From the NCBI GenBank assembly GCA_012934845.2, contig WNNJ02003522.1, positions 26,958 to 90,957 of the forward strand: a DNA stretch of 64,000 bases. Direction: 5' to 3'. The translations under genes were made by a program, and so were the position numbers. The notes beneath the pieces are model-generated. The model was not told the origin of the DNA, did not search any database, and saw only the letters and a list, made by a program, of their open reading frames with translations. This DNA comes from Pomphorhynchus laevis (taxonomy: Eukaryota > Acanthocephala > Palaeacanthocephala > Echinorhynchida > Pomphorhynchidae). Below are positions 1 to 11,490 of the stretch, in pieces (positions within the stretch are counted from its first letter, which is position 1; every line of letters starts with the position of its first letter).

Positions 1-455
1 ATGAGTTGCAGCACATACAATGAATACACAAGAAAAACATACTATATATATTAAAGCAGAAAAAATTCACTATATGCTAATTGCATGACGTAGCTTTCGC
101 TTTCGAAGTCAATACAATGCAGTGAATTCTTTTTAATGTAATAGACATCAGCGGCATCATTAATGGATTAATAAAATAAACAAGAATAGAAGTACCGCAG
201 CCTGGGATCTTTAGAAGATCAATAAAGAAATCAGAGATGTGATTCAACCAGGACTGTCTATTACACCTATCTGCCTATTTCCATATATAGAGAATTTCAT
301 GCTTCATCAATGCAAGACGGCATACCGTTTTGGCTTTGAGAAGCCTCATGAGTTGCAGCACATACAATGAATACACAAAAAAAACATACTATATATAGAT
401 TAAAGCAGAAAGAATTCACTATATGCTAATTGCATGATGTAGCTTTCGCTTTAGA
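1..455. repeat. Direct repeat pair spaced 347 bp
   Basis: Positions 1-107 and 348-455 are nearly identical, differing by a few substitutions and small indels. The same motif order recurs: a Met-like ATGAGTTGCAGC start, an A-rich tract, a TATATA tract and GTAGCTTTCGCTTT. The 347-bp spacing suggests a satellite monomer cut by the window edge, although only two copies are seen. No coding potential. Confidence 0.7.
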
Positions 456-1292
<837 letters not shown>

Positions 1293-1728
1293 TAATAATA
1301 TAGATTTGTAATTTTTATCTTTAAAAGTCATCAATTTTTCGAATTACTCTGCAAATTTACTAATTGTTTATCGAATAATTATATAATTTATTAATGTATA
1401 TAATTTATTAATTTATATAATTTATTAATTTATAATTTATTAATTATATAATTAATAAATTAATTAATGTAATTTTATTACGAAAATTTTTAATTTTTCG
1501 GACTAAAATAAAGTATAAAACAGTGAGCATTTTCTGTCTAGACTGAATTTTAGTTCGTAATTGTTTTGCGACTAAAACTTTCAAATATTAATTATATCCA
1601 TGTTTTATTGAAAAATGAGCATCATTTTTTAATAAATAATATGTTTATAATTTGAAAATATGGTATTTTAAAAATGTTGATTTTCCTATTTCAATGATTA
1701 TTTACCATACTATTTATTATATAAGACG

Positions 1729-1958
1729 GTACATTTTTCAACCTTGTCAAAACAAACGGTCACCGGAGATACCGGTACGCTTCAAAAGTTTATTTTTCAG
1801 ATTTTTAATTAAAAATGAAAAATAGCTACAGGGCCACACTGAGGAGTGTGGCCCTGTAGCTATTTTTTCATTTTTAATTAAAAATCTGAAAAATAAACTT
1901 TTGAAGCGTACCGGTATCTCCGGTGACCGTTTGTTTTGACAAGGTTGAAAAATGTACC
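1729..1958. repeat. Large foldback (inverted repeat) with central hairpin
   Basis: Left arm 1729-1840 and right arm 1845-1958 are reverse complements over about 112 bp, with a one-base indel and a GAGG loop at 1841-1844. Just downstream, 1967-2000 repeats the central GGCCACACT...AGTGTGGCC hairpin with its loop in the opposite orientation. The whole block could fold into a very stable RNA or cruciform. It looks like a head-to-head inverted duplication of a mobile element end. Confidence 0.85.
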
Positions 1959-2060
1959 ACACTGAGGAGGGCCACACTCCTCAGTGTGGCCCTGTAGCTA
2001 CACAACTTCGACAGTACTAAATGCTCAGTAAACCTCTGAAAGGAATTCACTGAGACCACC

Positions 2061-2117
2061 CTGTAGTGATGAGTAGATTAAGGTCGAAACGCTACATTGT
2101 AGGCTAGGCGTCTGTGG
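2061..2117 (+). ncRNA. Decayed hammerhead-ribozyme-like motif
   Basis: Read 5' to 3': a stem I strand CTGTA (2061-2065); G where the core C is expected; TGATGA (2067-2072); a poor stem II; GAAAC (2086-2090); stem III ACGC...GCGT around a 15-nt loop; and the cleavage triplet GTC ending at 2112. The second stem I strand is TGTGG (2113-2117) and pairs partly through G-U. The C-to-G change would break the core C3-G8 pair, so activity is unlikely. The downstream sequence 2113-2200 is homologous to 13375-13450, so this is part of a dispersed repeat. Confidence 0.4.
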
Positions 2118-2200
2118 TAGGCACCTTCCGGGTTAAGCTTTCCGACGAAGGTTGTAAAAAGAGACATGCAAGTTTTATACTTTCCTGTTCGTGTTATTTA

Positions 2201-3225
2201 AAAAAGTTGTATTGAGAGTCTTTCTTATTAATATAACGTCACCAGTAGTTTTTTAAATTCATTTTTATTAAAATTTGTTGATTTTTATGCATATAAAATG
2301 TATTAGTAAATACTAATACATCTATACCAAGCGGATATTATCGTGAACGCAACTGAATTTACGAAGGAGCATGGAAAAAGAGCTTTTGCAATGAAATTTG
2401 CAGTCAATAAGTCAACGGCTCGGAAATTGTATAAGCAGGAAATATCAAATGATATCAGTGAATTCCGCTGAGATATGAATCTGTTTAAAGCAGCAAAATA
2501 GGGATTTCACCAGCTGAAGGTTAACGTAAATAGAGAGCGGTTGCAGCTAAAATTGAAGTTGATAATTTTAAGGCTGGTGCAATATGGCGCTTTATGAGAA
2601 ACGTCATATATCCATCTGATTTAGAATATTTTTTTCTCAACAGTTCCCTACTGATAACAGGAGAACATTGACTTCTATTAATGAATGATGATGAGCTATA
2701 CATCATCACACAAACTATATAAACTATACACAGTATATAGGTGTATAGCTTATATAGGAATTAATAAATATGCGCTTTTTATCTATCAGTATTCGTATCT
2801 ACACGACTGTTTTGTTTGTATATGTGATTATTGAACTATTTCCAGAGTTTTAAGATCGGTATGTAGCTTCTTTAATTTAGGTGCTATTATGCTAGCATAA
2901 TACACAAGATTATTATAATTCAAAGCTATGGAGTGATTTAGTTATGTTGAACACTTTAGGCACATTTTTGATAAAATTCGAAAAGTTTAGACTTTTTGCA
3001 CTTTGAAAAAAGTGAAATCAAGTAAGTAAAATATGTTGTTATCCCAACATCTTCAACTTGCGTTGTATGTCAATGATTTATTTATTAGTCTCCCACCCTA
3101 ATACACAAAATATGTGCTTATATTCAGCCTAATACATAAGATTGTTATAACTCGAAATTTATGCATTGATTTTCTAGCTAATTCACAATTGCATGTTATT
3201 AATATATTATTTAATTTATTAATTT
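2201..3225. other. Intron 1 sequence without recognisable gene
   Basis: AT-rich intron of the cathepsin gene. Only short random ORFs occur on both strands and none resembles a known family. A TATATAGG-type direct duplication lies near 2720-2760. Confidence 0.5.
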
Positions 3226-3295
3226 CTCAAATGATACCATTCCGCGTGAATTTTTGTAATCATATAAGCCAGACGCGGAAGAACAACGAATAGCA
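3226..3295. repeat. Solo flank copy of the hammerhead-bearing repeat
   Basis: This stretch repeats 4079-4148 almost exactly, from TCTCAAATGATACC through GAAGAACAACGAATAG. It then diverges where the ribozyme-like core of the 4.1-kb copy begins. It is the reverse complement of the flank that follows the 18.3-kb hammerhead (18397-18456), with substitutions. Confidence 0.75.
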
Positions 3296-3788
3296 AAAAA
3301 TATAATACACAATATAATGCACAATAACTGACAAAACATCAAGATACTGAAACAATCAACTGAAATTAAATGTTATATATTCAATACAGTTAAAAAGTGA
3401 TCCTGTGACGTCATTATAATTAATGACGTCACATTAATTTATTATTTAATTTTTAAATATATTCTCGTAATTATATTTAATGACGAGATCGAGTTACCGC
3501 GCATAGTAACAATACCGCACATACTATTTTATCAATTAACATAATGTCCATATTCATCACATATACAATGAGTGTAAAATTTCCGATTAATATGAATTTA
3601 TATTAAATATTAATATCATTAATCTTGATAAAATTTACTTATAATTTATTAAATTACAATAAATTATAAAATTAAGTGCAGTTAATTTTATTAGATTCTA
3701 AACACGATAGGCAGTATTTCAAGAACTTTAAATACTTTCGAAATATACTCGATTATTCAATCTGTCAATTGATACATAAATTATGCTA

Positions 3789-3864
3789 GTCATTTTAGCC
3801 AGACGTCGAAGAACTACGAAAAACACAACTAGATTCCCTTTTGTCATCACTATGACTCTTCAGT
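3789..3864 (-). ncRNA. Degenerate hammerhead-like copy, minus strand
   Basis: On the minus strand this reads CTGAAGA (one change from CUGAUGA), then the same stem-loop II as the other copies (GTC-ATAGTGAT-GAC), then AAAA in place of GAAA. A decayed stem III and the family flank ending in CTGGCTAAAATGACT follow. Two core changes make it inactive by known hammerhead rules. It is useful as a relative of the copies at 4130 and 18331. Confidence 0.55.
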
Positions 3865-4129
3865 GTCAGTTCCCTCCCACTGCTAGATGCAGAGAACTAG
3901 TAGACGGCTCTATCAAAGAATCATATGAATGATGCACCAGAAAACCTCTAGTGAAATAATCATTGAGTGCTGAATTAGCACTACTGCTTCACCAAATAGG
4001 ATCATTAGCGCAAAAGCACTGGCAAATGCCAGCGCAAGATATATTGTGTATCGGCTTACTTCTAATATGAAGAATAATTCCTCAAATGATACCATTCCGC
4101 GTGAATTTTTGTAATCATATAAGCCAGAC

Positions 4130-4209
4130 GCGGAAGAACAACGAATAGAACTGCAGAGTCATAGTGATGACGAAACGGCATCTAGCAGTGCTATTCGTTG
4201 TTCTTCCGC
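4130..4209 (+). ncRNA. Hammerhead-like motif in a perfect 19-bp stem
   Basis: The arms 4130-4148 and 4191-4209 are perfect 19-bp complements, and the pairing extends outward with mismatches to about 4119 and 4219. The enclosed 42 nt hold CTGCAGA (two changes from CUGAUGA), stem-loop II GTC-ATAGTGAT-GAC, GAAA, and a partly paired stem III CGGCAT...GCAGTG. The arrangement matches a type I hammerhead with a long stem I and a mutated core. The left arm is an inverted copy of the right flank. Confidence 0.6.
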
Positions 4210-4219
4210 ATCTGTCTTA

Positions 4220-5160
4220 ATTTTTTAATTACTCGAAATGTATCGAAATTATAATTCAATTAATAAATATTTAATCCGATAACTTAATTATTACAAGATT
4301 AACTTTAAGCATTATGTTGTTTAACTGCTATGTAAAGGGCGAAAAGTTCATATCTGTACTAATAGTGTCGCATTTATGAAATTTTAATAAAGTGTCAACA
4401 TAACGTGATAGCGTTAACAAATGTATTTAGTATACGTCCTCCATGAAATATACGGCAGTGTACACATGTATGATCAGTAATATTATATAGCAGAAGTAAG
4501 TCAATAGTTTCAGTCTTCAACAATTCAAATATGAAATATTAATTTGAATCTGTGTTAGTGCATATATTTATGTGTCAAGGTTGATCTTTATAAGATTAAA
4601 CTTTATATACAAGCATTCAGTATGACAACCTTATGCAACCGGCAATATATAACACATCCATGTAATTTTCTTACATTGGTGTCCTTTTGTGGACACAGTA
4701 ATTTTCCAGATATTGTATATCATATTTTAAGTAAAATTTTGTATTTATATTTAGTAATTAAAAATAAATTAAAATTAAATTTAATTAGTATGTGTCGCTA
4801 AAATTTAATTTACTATCCAAGAATGTAAGGATTTGGCATTAACATCACTAATTCTATAATTAGTATATAATTTATATCATAATATTAATTGTTAGAATTT
4901 GATTATCATACTTTAAATTCATATTTTAAAAGTTTGTAATCATTTGTAAAAATTAACTTTTGATAGAAAATTTCAAAATCACTATTTTTTAAGAAAACTA
5001 TTATATATATTATAAATAAATTATTATTTTAAATATTATATATTTGTTTTATAAATATATATAATATATATTCATTGTATATAATTTAAAATTTTTAGTA
5101 TCACAATTAATAACCAAAAGTAAATGTTTCAGAAAAAAAATGAAGTTTGTGATATTTCAG
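4220..5160. other. AT-rich intron 1 sequence, nothing recognised
   Basis: Low-complexity AT-rich DNA. No coding frame, structured RNA or terminal repeat could be supported on either strand. Confidence 0.5.
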
Positions 5161-5165
5161 TATCG

Positions 5166-5933
5166 TTAAGTTGGAAGGTTTCCGTCTCGAGCGACCTCTA
5201 ACAGGCACGCTGCATTTCCCCGCTGCACTGCACAGCTTAAACGCTGCAAGAGGAAATTGGCAGCTCTTCGATCATCTGTTGCCACCACCAACATATTGTC
5301 CAGTTTTGTCAAACAATTCGAAGTTATCGGCGCGGCAGCACCAATTGTGTCGATCGCCAACGGTACATATTTATATTGGAATTCGTCAATACATGTATAT
5401 TTGGCCTTCTTTCGATCCTCTGCCAATCTAGCAACCTCCCCGGCCCCAGAGACCGCGCTAGGCAAATTACTGGCAGCAAGAATGTTGGGACACGTGAAGT
5501 CCCATACTAGCAGACGTCTCCTTTTCCATGGGACTAGTGAAGCACCGTCCGGTCTCTTTCCGTCGTTTCTGCAGAGCCCGATTGGTTCAAGGAGAGACGG
5601 GAAACCGGCTGTGGCAAGGGCACTACGAATAAGTGTGTTTACAGCACTGTGCCGATTGTGCCGAGAAACCACTATGGGGCAGTCTAGCCCGTGAATACCA
5701 GAGGGCTCTGATACGACGCCACACTCACACTTAAATGAAACCGAGTTGAGAATACCGAGGCGGAAAGCTGATGCAAGACATATTGAACTGTCGTCTAGTT
5801 TTGTGCCCATCGAAGCTATCGGTAGGGTATTAAAAAATGCGCCAGACCATCTGGTAGACACGACTAGCAAGCGGGCCCGATCTTTGGAAAAGGCGCATGA
5901 AGCTGCCAGGTGTCGGAATTCCTTCTCAAACAA
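5166..5933 (-). pseudogene. C-terminal zinc motif and restriction-like endonuclease domain
   Basis: Residues about 69-85 of this segment form a Cys-Cys-His-Cys motif (CECG...HGLDC). They are followed by RHNRHSAVNTLIRSAL, then KRPDG (128-129 = PD) and LVWDFT with Asp145. This order (CCHC, then PD, then a downstream D) is that of the restriction-like endonuclease of R2-type elements. The segment is separated from the RT segment by two TAA codons in the same frame. The nuclease assignment is by motif only. Confidence 0.7.
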
Positions 5934-6005
5934 TTAGGCTGTCCAATGTTTTTGCAAGGTTGTATCCGTTGGAACAGTCAGGTCGAATTTAGTAGTCCAA
6001 CTCTC

Positions 6006-7163
6006 TTACGCCGTTCGGTAGTTAAGATCACTAGTGCCTGAGCGATTTGTCAAATGCTCTGGGATTAATAAAGCAGTTAAGTCCTTGGTGCGCGAAACAG
6101 ATGAACGAAAGGCCAGTATAGATAACTCTTTTGCACGCAAAAAACCCAGTCCACTCATCTTAACAGGTAGCGAGGCTTGACGCCAGGCTATGTCAGAGAG
6201 CCTGAGGTTAAGGATTTCCTCCAGAGAACTGCGAACTTCCACGTCGAAGGCTTTCACGAGGCCGCTTGTATAACACGGTGCGCAGCGTAAAAGGAAGTTG
6301 ATCTTTGGCAGCGTCAAACAATGTCGATGTATAAAGCAGGCGTCGTGCTTCGCAAGTTTTGAGAGCGTTCGGTCTACCTGCTGAAGTTGTGTGATAGCCG
6401 ATTCCAAGAACATATCGAGGTGAAATCTGACGCAAAGCGAAGCGCCTAGCAAGTCCGCGGATGACACATCACAGACTTTTACGTTTGGCATTATATCAAG
6501 TAGAGGTTGAATATAGGTACCGCTTTTAGAAATCACTTGGCATTTGTCTGGCCGTAAGAACAATCCAATTTTTGCTCCTTGAGTTCGAATGTGTTCGATA
6601 TCATTGATTAGAGTGGAAACTTCTCCCCCAATGCAGCAGTCATCCAGATACCAAACAGCTAATGGTGACAAAAGGCTGTGGGTCGGACTGTTGATGGTAA
6701 GTGAGAACATGAGAAGACCGAGAGGATCCCCTTGTTGTACTCCCTCTTTTGAATCATTCACATTGTCCTCGAAGAGAAGTGTGCTTGGGTAATCGTAGCA
6801 CATTTCCACGAAGTCCTGGGTCCCCGGGATTTCCTTCTTCACAACCTGAAGGACTGCGCCTATGCTGATTGAGTTAAAGGCATTTTCGAAGTCTAACTTA
6901 GACATCGCTGAATTGCCTACCAAACCGTGTTCAGCAAAACATCTCGCTGCATGAATTGCAGCCTCGACACCCCCAGGTACACCGACGCCAAGTTGATTAG
7001 GAAGAAGCATGTCAACCACTCTTTCGGTAGCAAATCTGCAAGCCACCTTAGCAGCTAGCCGGCGGAAAGTACACCCAACAGCTATAGGTCTGACTTCACC
7101 GTCTCCTTTTAAGAAAGCCAGAAGCTTGGGTCCGCATAATATAGGTCTGATCGAGGTTGCCAC
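6006..7163 (-). pseudogene. Reverse transcriptase domain of the RLE-type element
   Basis: Fingers and palm motifs are clear: VRPIAVGCTFRRLAAK, then SKLDFENAFNS with the first catalytic Asp, GVQQGDPLG, and WYLDDCCIGG with the catalytic Asp pair. The active-site box is YLDD, not the FADD or YADD seen in the other LINEs of this window. The frame continues upstream past 7163 to 7332 (SAGGADGLSHSHLRDLV), so the first listed codon is internal. Retrotransposition by target-primed reverse transcription is inferred from the family. Confidence 0.85.
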
Positions 7164-8275
7164 TTTACCCGCAAGGATGTTACTTGTTTGCTCACAAATA
7201 GATATCAGTAGTATGTCTCCTGCGACACCACTCGAACGACTAACTAGGTCACGTAGATGAGAATGACTCAGGCCATCAGCGCCCCCAGCAGAAGACCGTT
7301 GAAATGACTGGAGAGCCGACAGGACAGAAGGACCCTAAATAAGTGGACCTAAATCGAGATTTGACCGCGAACGTGTGCAGCTTTCATTATAAAGTAACCG
7401 CCGTTCTGGATGTTTGCGACGCAAAAGCTCGATAGTCTGCTCGTACACACTCAACAGCTGGTTGTTATCGGCAAGCAGTCGTACCGCTCCACGAATATCA
7501 CCATCATCCAACTTTTCAGAAACCTTGTTTCGAAGTTGATCATACCGGTGATATACAGGTTTAGTTCTTGGTGTACTGATTGTTGTGATTGCCCCTTGAC
7601 CGTACGACATGCATGCTGACTTTAACGTCGACCCTAGCGACACAGTACAGTTACCCCTGTTCGTTAGTGGCACGCGCAAGACCGATTTCGCGAATTCGAG
7701 GAGTTGCCTCCATGGGTTATCATTTAGCGGGCAAGCGTTGACAGCATTTATTAGTTCGACAAGCTTGGTTGCTACTGTGGGCCTCGCTGCACGTGGTATT
7801 TGCCGAACCAGACGTACGTTCTCTCAAAGTAGTTCCATGCTCGATAACGAACTTTGGAGGCTTGGGAAAGCAGTTGGATTGCCATTGGAGTAGGTAGCTG
7901 CTTTATTTAGTTTGTGAACGTTTGGAGGCTTGCCGGAGCCAGGGCAAGTTGAGCCTCGACCGTGCTGCCGAACAAGTCTACTTGCCACAGGCATAAAATC
8001 CCGGTAGCATACGGAGCATTGTACTCGCATAAATCCGTTGTAAGAACGTATGTATATTAGATTGTATTTAGACGTTCTGAAAATCCTTCGACGCTTGTAT
8101 GTAATTTATTGTATGTATAATAGATCCCTAATTTTTATAATATTTATATTTTTTAATACAATATTTATATAATATTAATATTTTAATATTATATTTTATA
8201 TAATTCAATACAATATATCAATTTAGTAAATTAATTTTTATAATTTTGGCAATTTCGTAATTTTGTTAATTTTAG

Positions 8276-8467
8276 ACGGGTGCATTAGAGGGGATGTATG
8301 CTCTAAGAAATAAAGCATTGATTAATTTAAGCGAACAGCAATTAATTGATTGCTCCGCAGATTTCGGAAATGCTGGATGCAATGGTGGTTTAATGGAAGA
8401 CTGTTTTGAATATATTCGCGACGCAAATGGAATACAAAATGAAAATGATTATCCTTATGTCGGACGC
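8276..8467 (+). CDS. Cathepsin L-like protease, exon 2
   Basis: Sixty-four codons in phase 0, with acceptor TTTTAG at 8270-8275 and donor GTAAGT at 8468. The translation begins TGALEGMYALRNKALINL and continues SEQQLIDCSADFGNAGCNGG, the L-type GCNGG block with the disulphide cysteines. It ends at DYPYVGR. This region forms the central helix and the first part of the left-hand domain after the active-site Cys. It follows exon 1 and precedes exon 3 without loss of frame. Exon length and motif spacing match the family. Confidence 0.93.
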
Positions 8468-8779
8468 GTAAGTTGAATCAAGTTTAAATAATTTAATTAA
8501 ACAAATTTATTAAAATATATAAATTATTATTCTAATTATATTTTTAATTCTCAAAATTATTATGTAAAATTTAAATAAATAAATATGTGAATATATTCAA
8601 AATACGGTCAACTTCACATAAGTGATTCTTAATTTTATCAAAATTTTTTTAAACAGAAAATTAGTAAGTTTTTTATGGTTCTCACAAAATAGATATCTAC
8701 CTTATAATGTGTTAATAATTGTATTGTATTACAATATTATTATATAATTATATAATTATATATTCTTTGTACAATCTTT

Positions 8780-9140
8780 TGATAACATTGGACTCAATAT
8801 CAGAAATACAATCGGCCTCGAACGCTTTATGTGACTATTGCACATGTAATCGATTGGAGGTTAATATTAACAAGACTAAGATCATTAAATTTCGCAGAGG
8901 TGGTAAGCTCTCTCGCTCTGACGTTTTCATGTAATTAAAAAATCAATTTTTCAAATTTTTATAAATATCTTGCCGTCGTACTTTCCTCCCGATGGTCGTT
9001 CCACGAACATTTTGAACCAAGATCGGCTAAACTAATTAGCGCTATTTATTTTTCTCAGAGCATTGCAATCCTTTCATTGCATAAGCTCTCAGATATTTCT
9101 TAATCATGCTGGAACCAATTATTTCTATAGTCTCAGAATT
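8780..9140 (+). pseudogene. Family J reverse transcriptase fragment
   Basis: The + strand shows LEVNINKTKIIKFRRGG (8855-8905). After a damaged stretch it shows YLAVVLSSRWSFHEHFE (about 8968-9018) and a later LSLHKLSDIS...NHAGTNYF. The same order occurs in the family J copy at 38590-39690 (INTSKTKIIKFRRGG, YLGFELSSRWSFRSH). This is a thumb-region relic lying in cathepsin intron 2, with no start or end. Confidence 0.7.
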
Positions 9141-9475
9141 ATTTGGTGACAACATGAGAAAAATTTATCTCTCTCTATCATGCACCAATTCGGAATTAGC
9201 GATACTGGATGCAATCGCATGCGAGTAGTTGCTGCTTGCTTTTTAGAACGTGTCTTACTGGTTATCATGACAAAATTTGCCGAATAAAAATTTGCTTGTC
9301 TTAATGAACGAACAGACAAATGTATGTGCAGTCATTAGTCAATCACTGCGAATGTTTGAAAAATTAATATTTTAACAATTTATATTGAAGTTATCTTGTT
9401 GTAATTTAATTTGCGTGCGATTGGAATTAATCCTTGGGTCTTGCTTGTTTGGTATTTGGTCTTGCCTGTTTGTTA

Positions 9476-9520
9476 CTTGCAATTCTTTTGTCCGAATAAA
9501 AGGAGACGAGATTGCGTTTA
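9476..9520 (+). pseudogene. Relic copy of cathepsin exon 3 within intron 2
   Basis: The stretch translates as CNSFVRIKGDEIAFN. The real exon 3 has CDSFVRIKEGDEIALMN. The nucleotide match is close and in frame, with one codon deleted. No splice sites flank it, and the similarity ends at both sides. It suggests that a block containing part of exon 3 was duplicated locally and has since decayed. Confidence 0.7.
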
Positions 9521-9740
9521 ACCCATTTTAAAATTTCTTTTACAAAATATTATGCAATGATATGCTTTTAATCTAGAAATTTCGAAGAAATAAATAATAA
9601 TTTAAATAAAAATAAATTAAATAATTTCACTCATATAAACGAATATCCCTTGAAAATTTCAGGTTTAGACAACATGATGATAATGAACATAATTTCAAGC
9701 GACCAGATTGCTCTGAACAGTATTAACGATTTTTATTTTA

Positions 9741-10244
9741 TATTTTAGCAAAATAGTAATTTAATTTTAAATTTACAACAAATAATTTTCATATAAAATT
9801 TCATATAAAATATAAATTTCATATTAAAATATGTGTAAATTTTTACATTTTTGAACTCTACACTAAGAAACGATCGTATACATATATTTATAATTTAATT
9901 CAATATGTAGATAAAATCATATGTACATTATTATTTAAAAACATTAAAACTTGATCTGGAAGAAATTACGCACATTTAAAAAAACTGTGGTATAACCCTT
10001 GATCCACCCCTCTTAAGAGAGAGGGCAAAGTCTTTAAGAAGATGTTCAACACCATCCACAATCAAGCCTCATTCTAAGTATTAGTATACTCAGATAATAA
10101 TATCGAAGCGCTAACTATCAAAGCGTCAAGCATCTTCTCTAAGGCCTAGCCCCCTTAAAGAAATAAATAATTATAATAAATTATAATAAAGAATTACATT
10201 CTTTATAATTTATTATAATTTAAATTAATTTATTATAAAATTCG
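9741..10244. repeat. 504-bp repeat, copy 1
   Basis: Bases 9741-10244 appear identical to 14802-15305, at a constant offset of 5061, with no indel seen by eye. Upstream, similarity continues at a clearly lower level (9421-9740 against 14640-14801). A third, partial copy of one segment (9902-9977) lies immediately downstream at 10261-10336. No ORF or terminal inverted repeat was recognised. Confidence 0.85.
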
Positions 10245-10446
10245 TTTAATTAATTTATTATAATATGTAGATAAAATCATATGTACATTATTATTTAAAA
10301 ACATTAAAACTTGATTTGGAAGAAATTACGCACATTTTCGAAAAACACATTTTCATAAAACGGCCTTGAAAATATTATTACTGCCTTAATAACGCTTTTC
10401 TTTGTAAATTGTATTGATAGTAGAATTGTATTATGTATGATTTTAG

Positions 10447-10615
10447 GAAAATCAATGTGCTCACAATAACTCTGTAGGAGCTGCAGTAACTTGCGATTCT
10501 TTTGTCCGAATTAAAGAAGGAGACGAGATTGCGTTAATGAATGCAGTTGCCAGAAATGGTCCAATTTCTATCGCAATGGACTGTAGCTCACCTCAATTTA
10601 TGTCATACGGAAAAG
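10447..10615 (+). CDS. Cathepsin L-like protease, exon 3
   Basis: Acceptor TTTTAG ends at 10446. The exon reads ENQCAHNNSVGAAVTCDSF, then VRIKEGDEIALMNAVARNGP, then ISIAMDCSSPQFMSYGKG. The DE-LMNAV-GP and S-F-Y-GIY blocks are the standard cathepsin L landmarks leading to the S2 pocket and the second domain. It ends in phase 1 at 10615 before donor GTATTT. The Gly codon is completed by exon 4. Confidence 0.93.
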
Positions 10616-11214
10616 GTATTTAATACTCCGGTATTTTGATGATATTTTCAAATTTACAACAACACACCTATTAAAGATAATCAATATAGAAGTATCCATT
10701 TTGTGAAGCGAGCACAAAGTGTCAGATCAAATATGACGATGTTATATAAATTAAAAATGATTTGTATAAAAATATCGTAATAAAGCTATTGATAAAGTTA
10801 TTCAATTTCTAAACTTGCATGAACGTTTCTTATTAGAAATAGACTTATATTTCTTTGAAATATTTAATGAAATATTAAATTCTTATTAAAAATTATTTTT
10901 TTAATAAAAAATCAGATTTCAAAATCTGTTAATGCGTCTCTACATAATATGCATTTTAAGTTAAATAATCCTTATACAATATTTTAGACAATTTCAAATA
11001 ATATGCCTCTAGAAATTCGTATAATTTGAATTATAAACAATATTTTAATATTGAATTTATTAACATACAGTATTCATTTGCCTATAGTATGAATATATTC
11101 ATAAATTTATATAAAATGAATATTCTCATATTTTATAATACAATATCATATTTCTTTTGGATAATAAAACATATTTATTATATTGTATAATAAATATATA
11201 GGGGGGGGGAATTA

Positions 11215-11490
11215 TGGTTCAGCATTTCTCGATCGAACAGTGCTATTAGTAAGACGATCTCACATAAAGATATTGAGAACAGTCTGAAAGATCAGATGTG
11301 AAAGTCATCAAGCTTTTGAATGTGTCATCAGCAGTGTATACGTTTCGGATGTGTAAATCAGAATTGGTAAAGCAAGTGTCCGGGGGAGTCGTATATTTAT
11401 CGATGCTTCAAATCCCTTTTTCTTGAGTATGCACTTCTTAAATGATGCAAAGGCTGGGCTACTTGTCCGATGGCTATTAAGTCTAAGCAA
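11215..11490 (-). pseudogene. RTE/craniofacial-type LINE fragment (RT C-terminus)
   Basis: The minus strand reads LALPILIYTSETYTLLMTHS, then KALDDFHI, a stop, then a stretch ending ALFDREML. This matches the usual LLYGSETW...H...LDAFH...C-R-ILGI pattern found after the RT thumb of RTE-like elements. At least one nonsense codon and no catalytic region remain. It lies in cathepsin intron 3. Confidence 0.6.

Larger units (their letters stand above)
5166..8030 (-). mobile_element. RLE-type non-LTR retrotransposon, one frame with four stops
   Basis: Read on the minus strand, all the ORFs from 8030 to 5166 lie in a single frame of about 955 codons, broken only by nonsense codons (TGA near 7824, TAG near 7333, TAA at 6006, TAA near 5934). 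No frameshift is needed. Order of domains: an N-terminal Cys2-His-Cys finger (CSVC then HGRGSTC, residues about 4-27); a linker with KVSEKLDDGDIRGAVRLL; a reverse transcriptase (about residues 290-675); and a C-terminal zinc motif with a PD-(D/E)XK-like nuclease (about 768-850). The layout resembles R2-group elements that carry a restriction-like endonuclease. It lies antisense in cathepsin intron 1 and is more GC-rich than its surroundings. It is not active as it stands. Confidence 0.85.

Noticed and set aside
5257-5694. A 145-codon + strand frame
   Set aside because: It is the reverse shadow of the RLE domain of the minus-strand retrotransposon; it has no family motifs.
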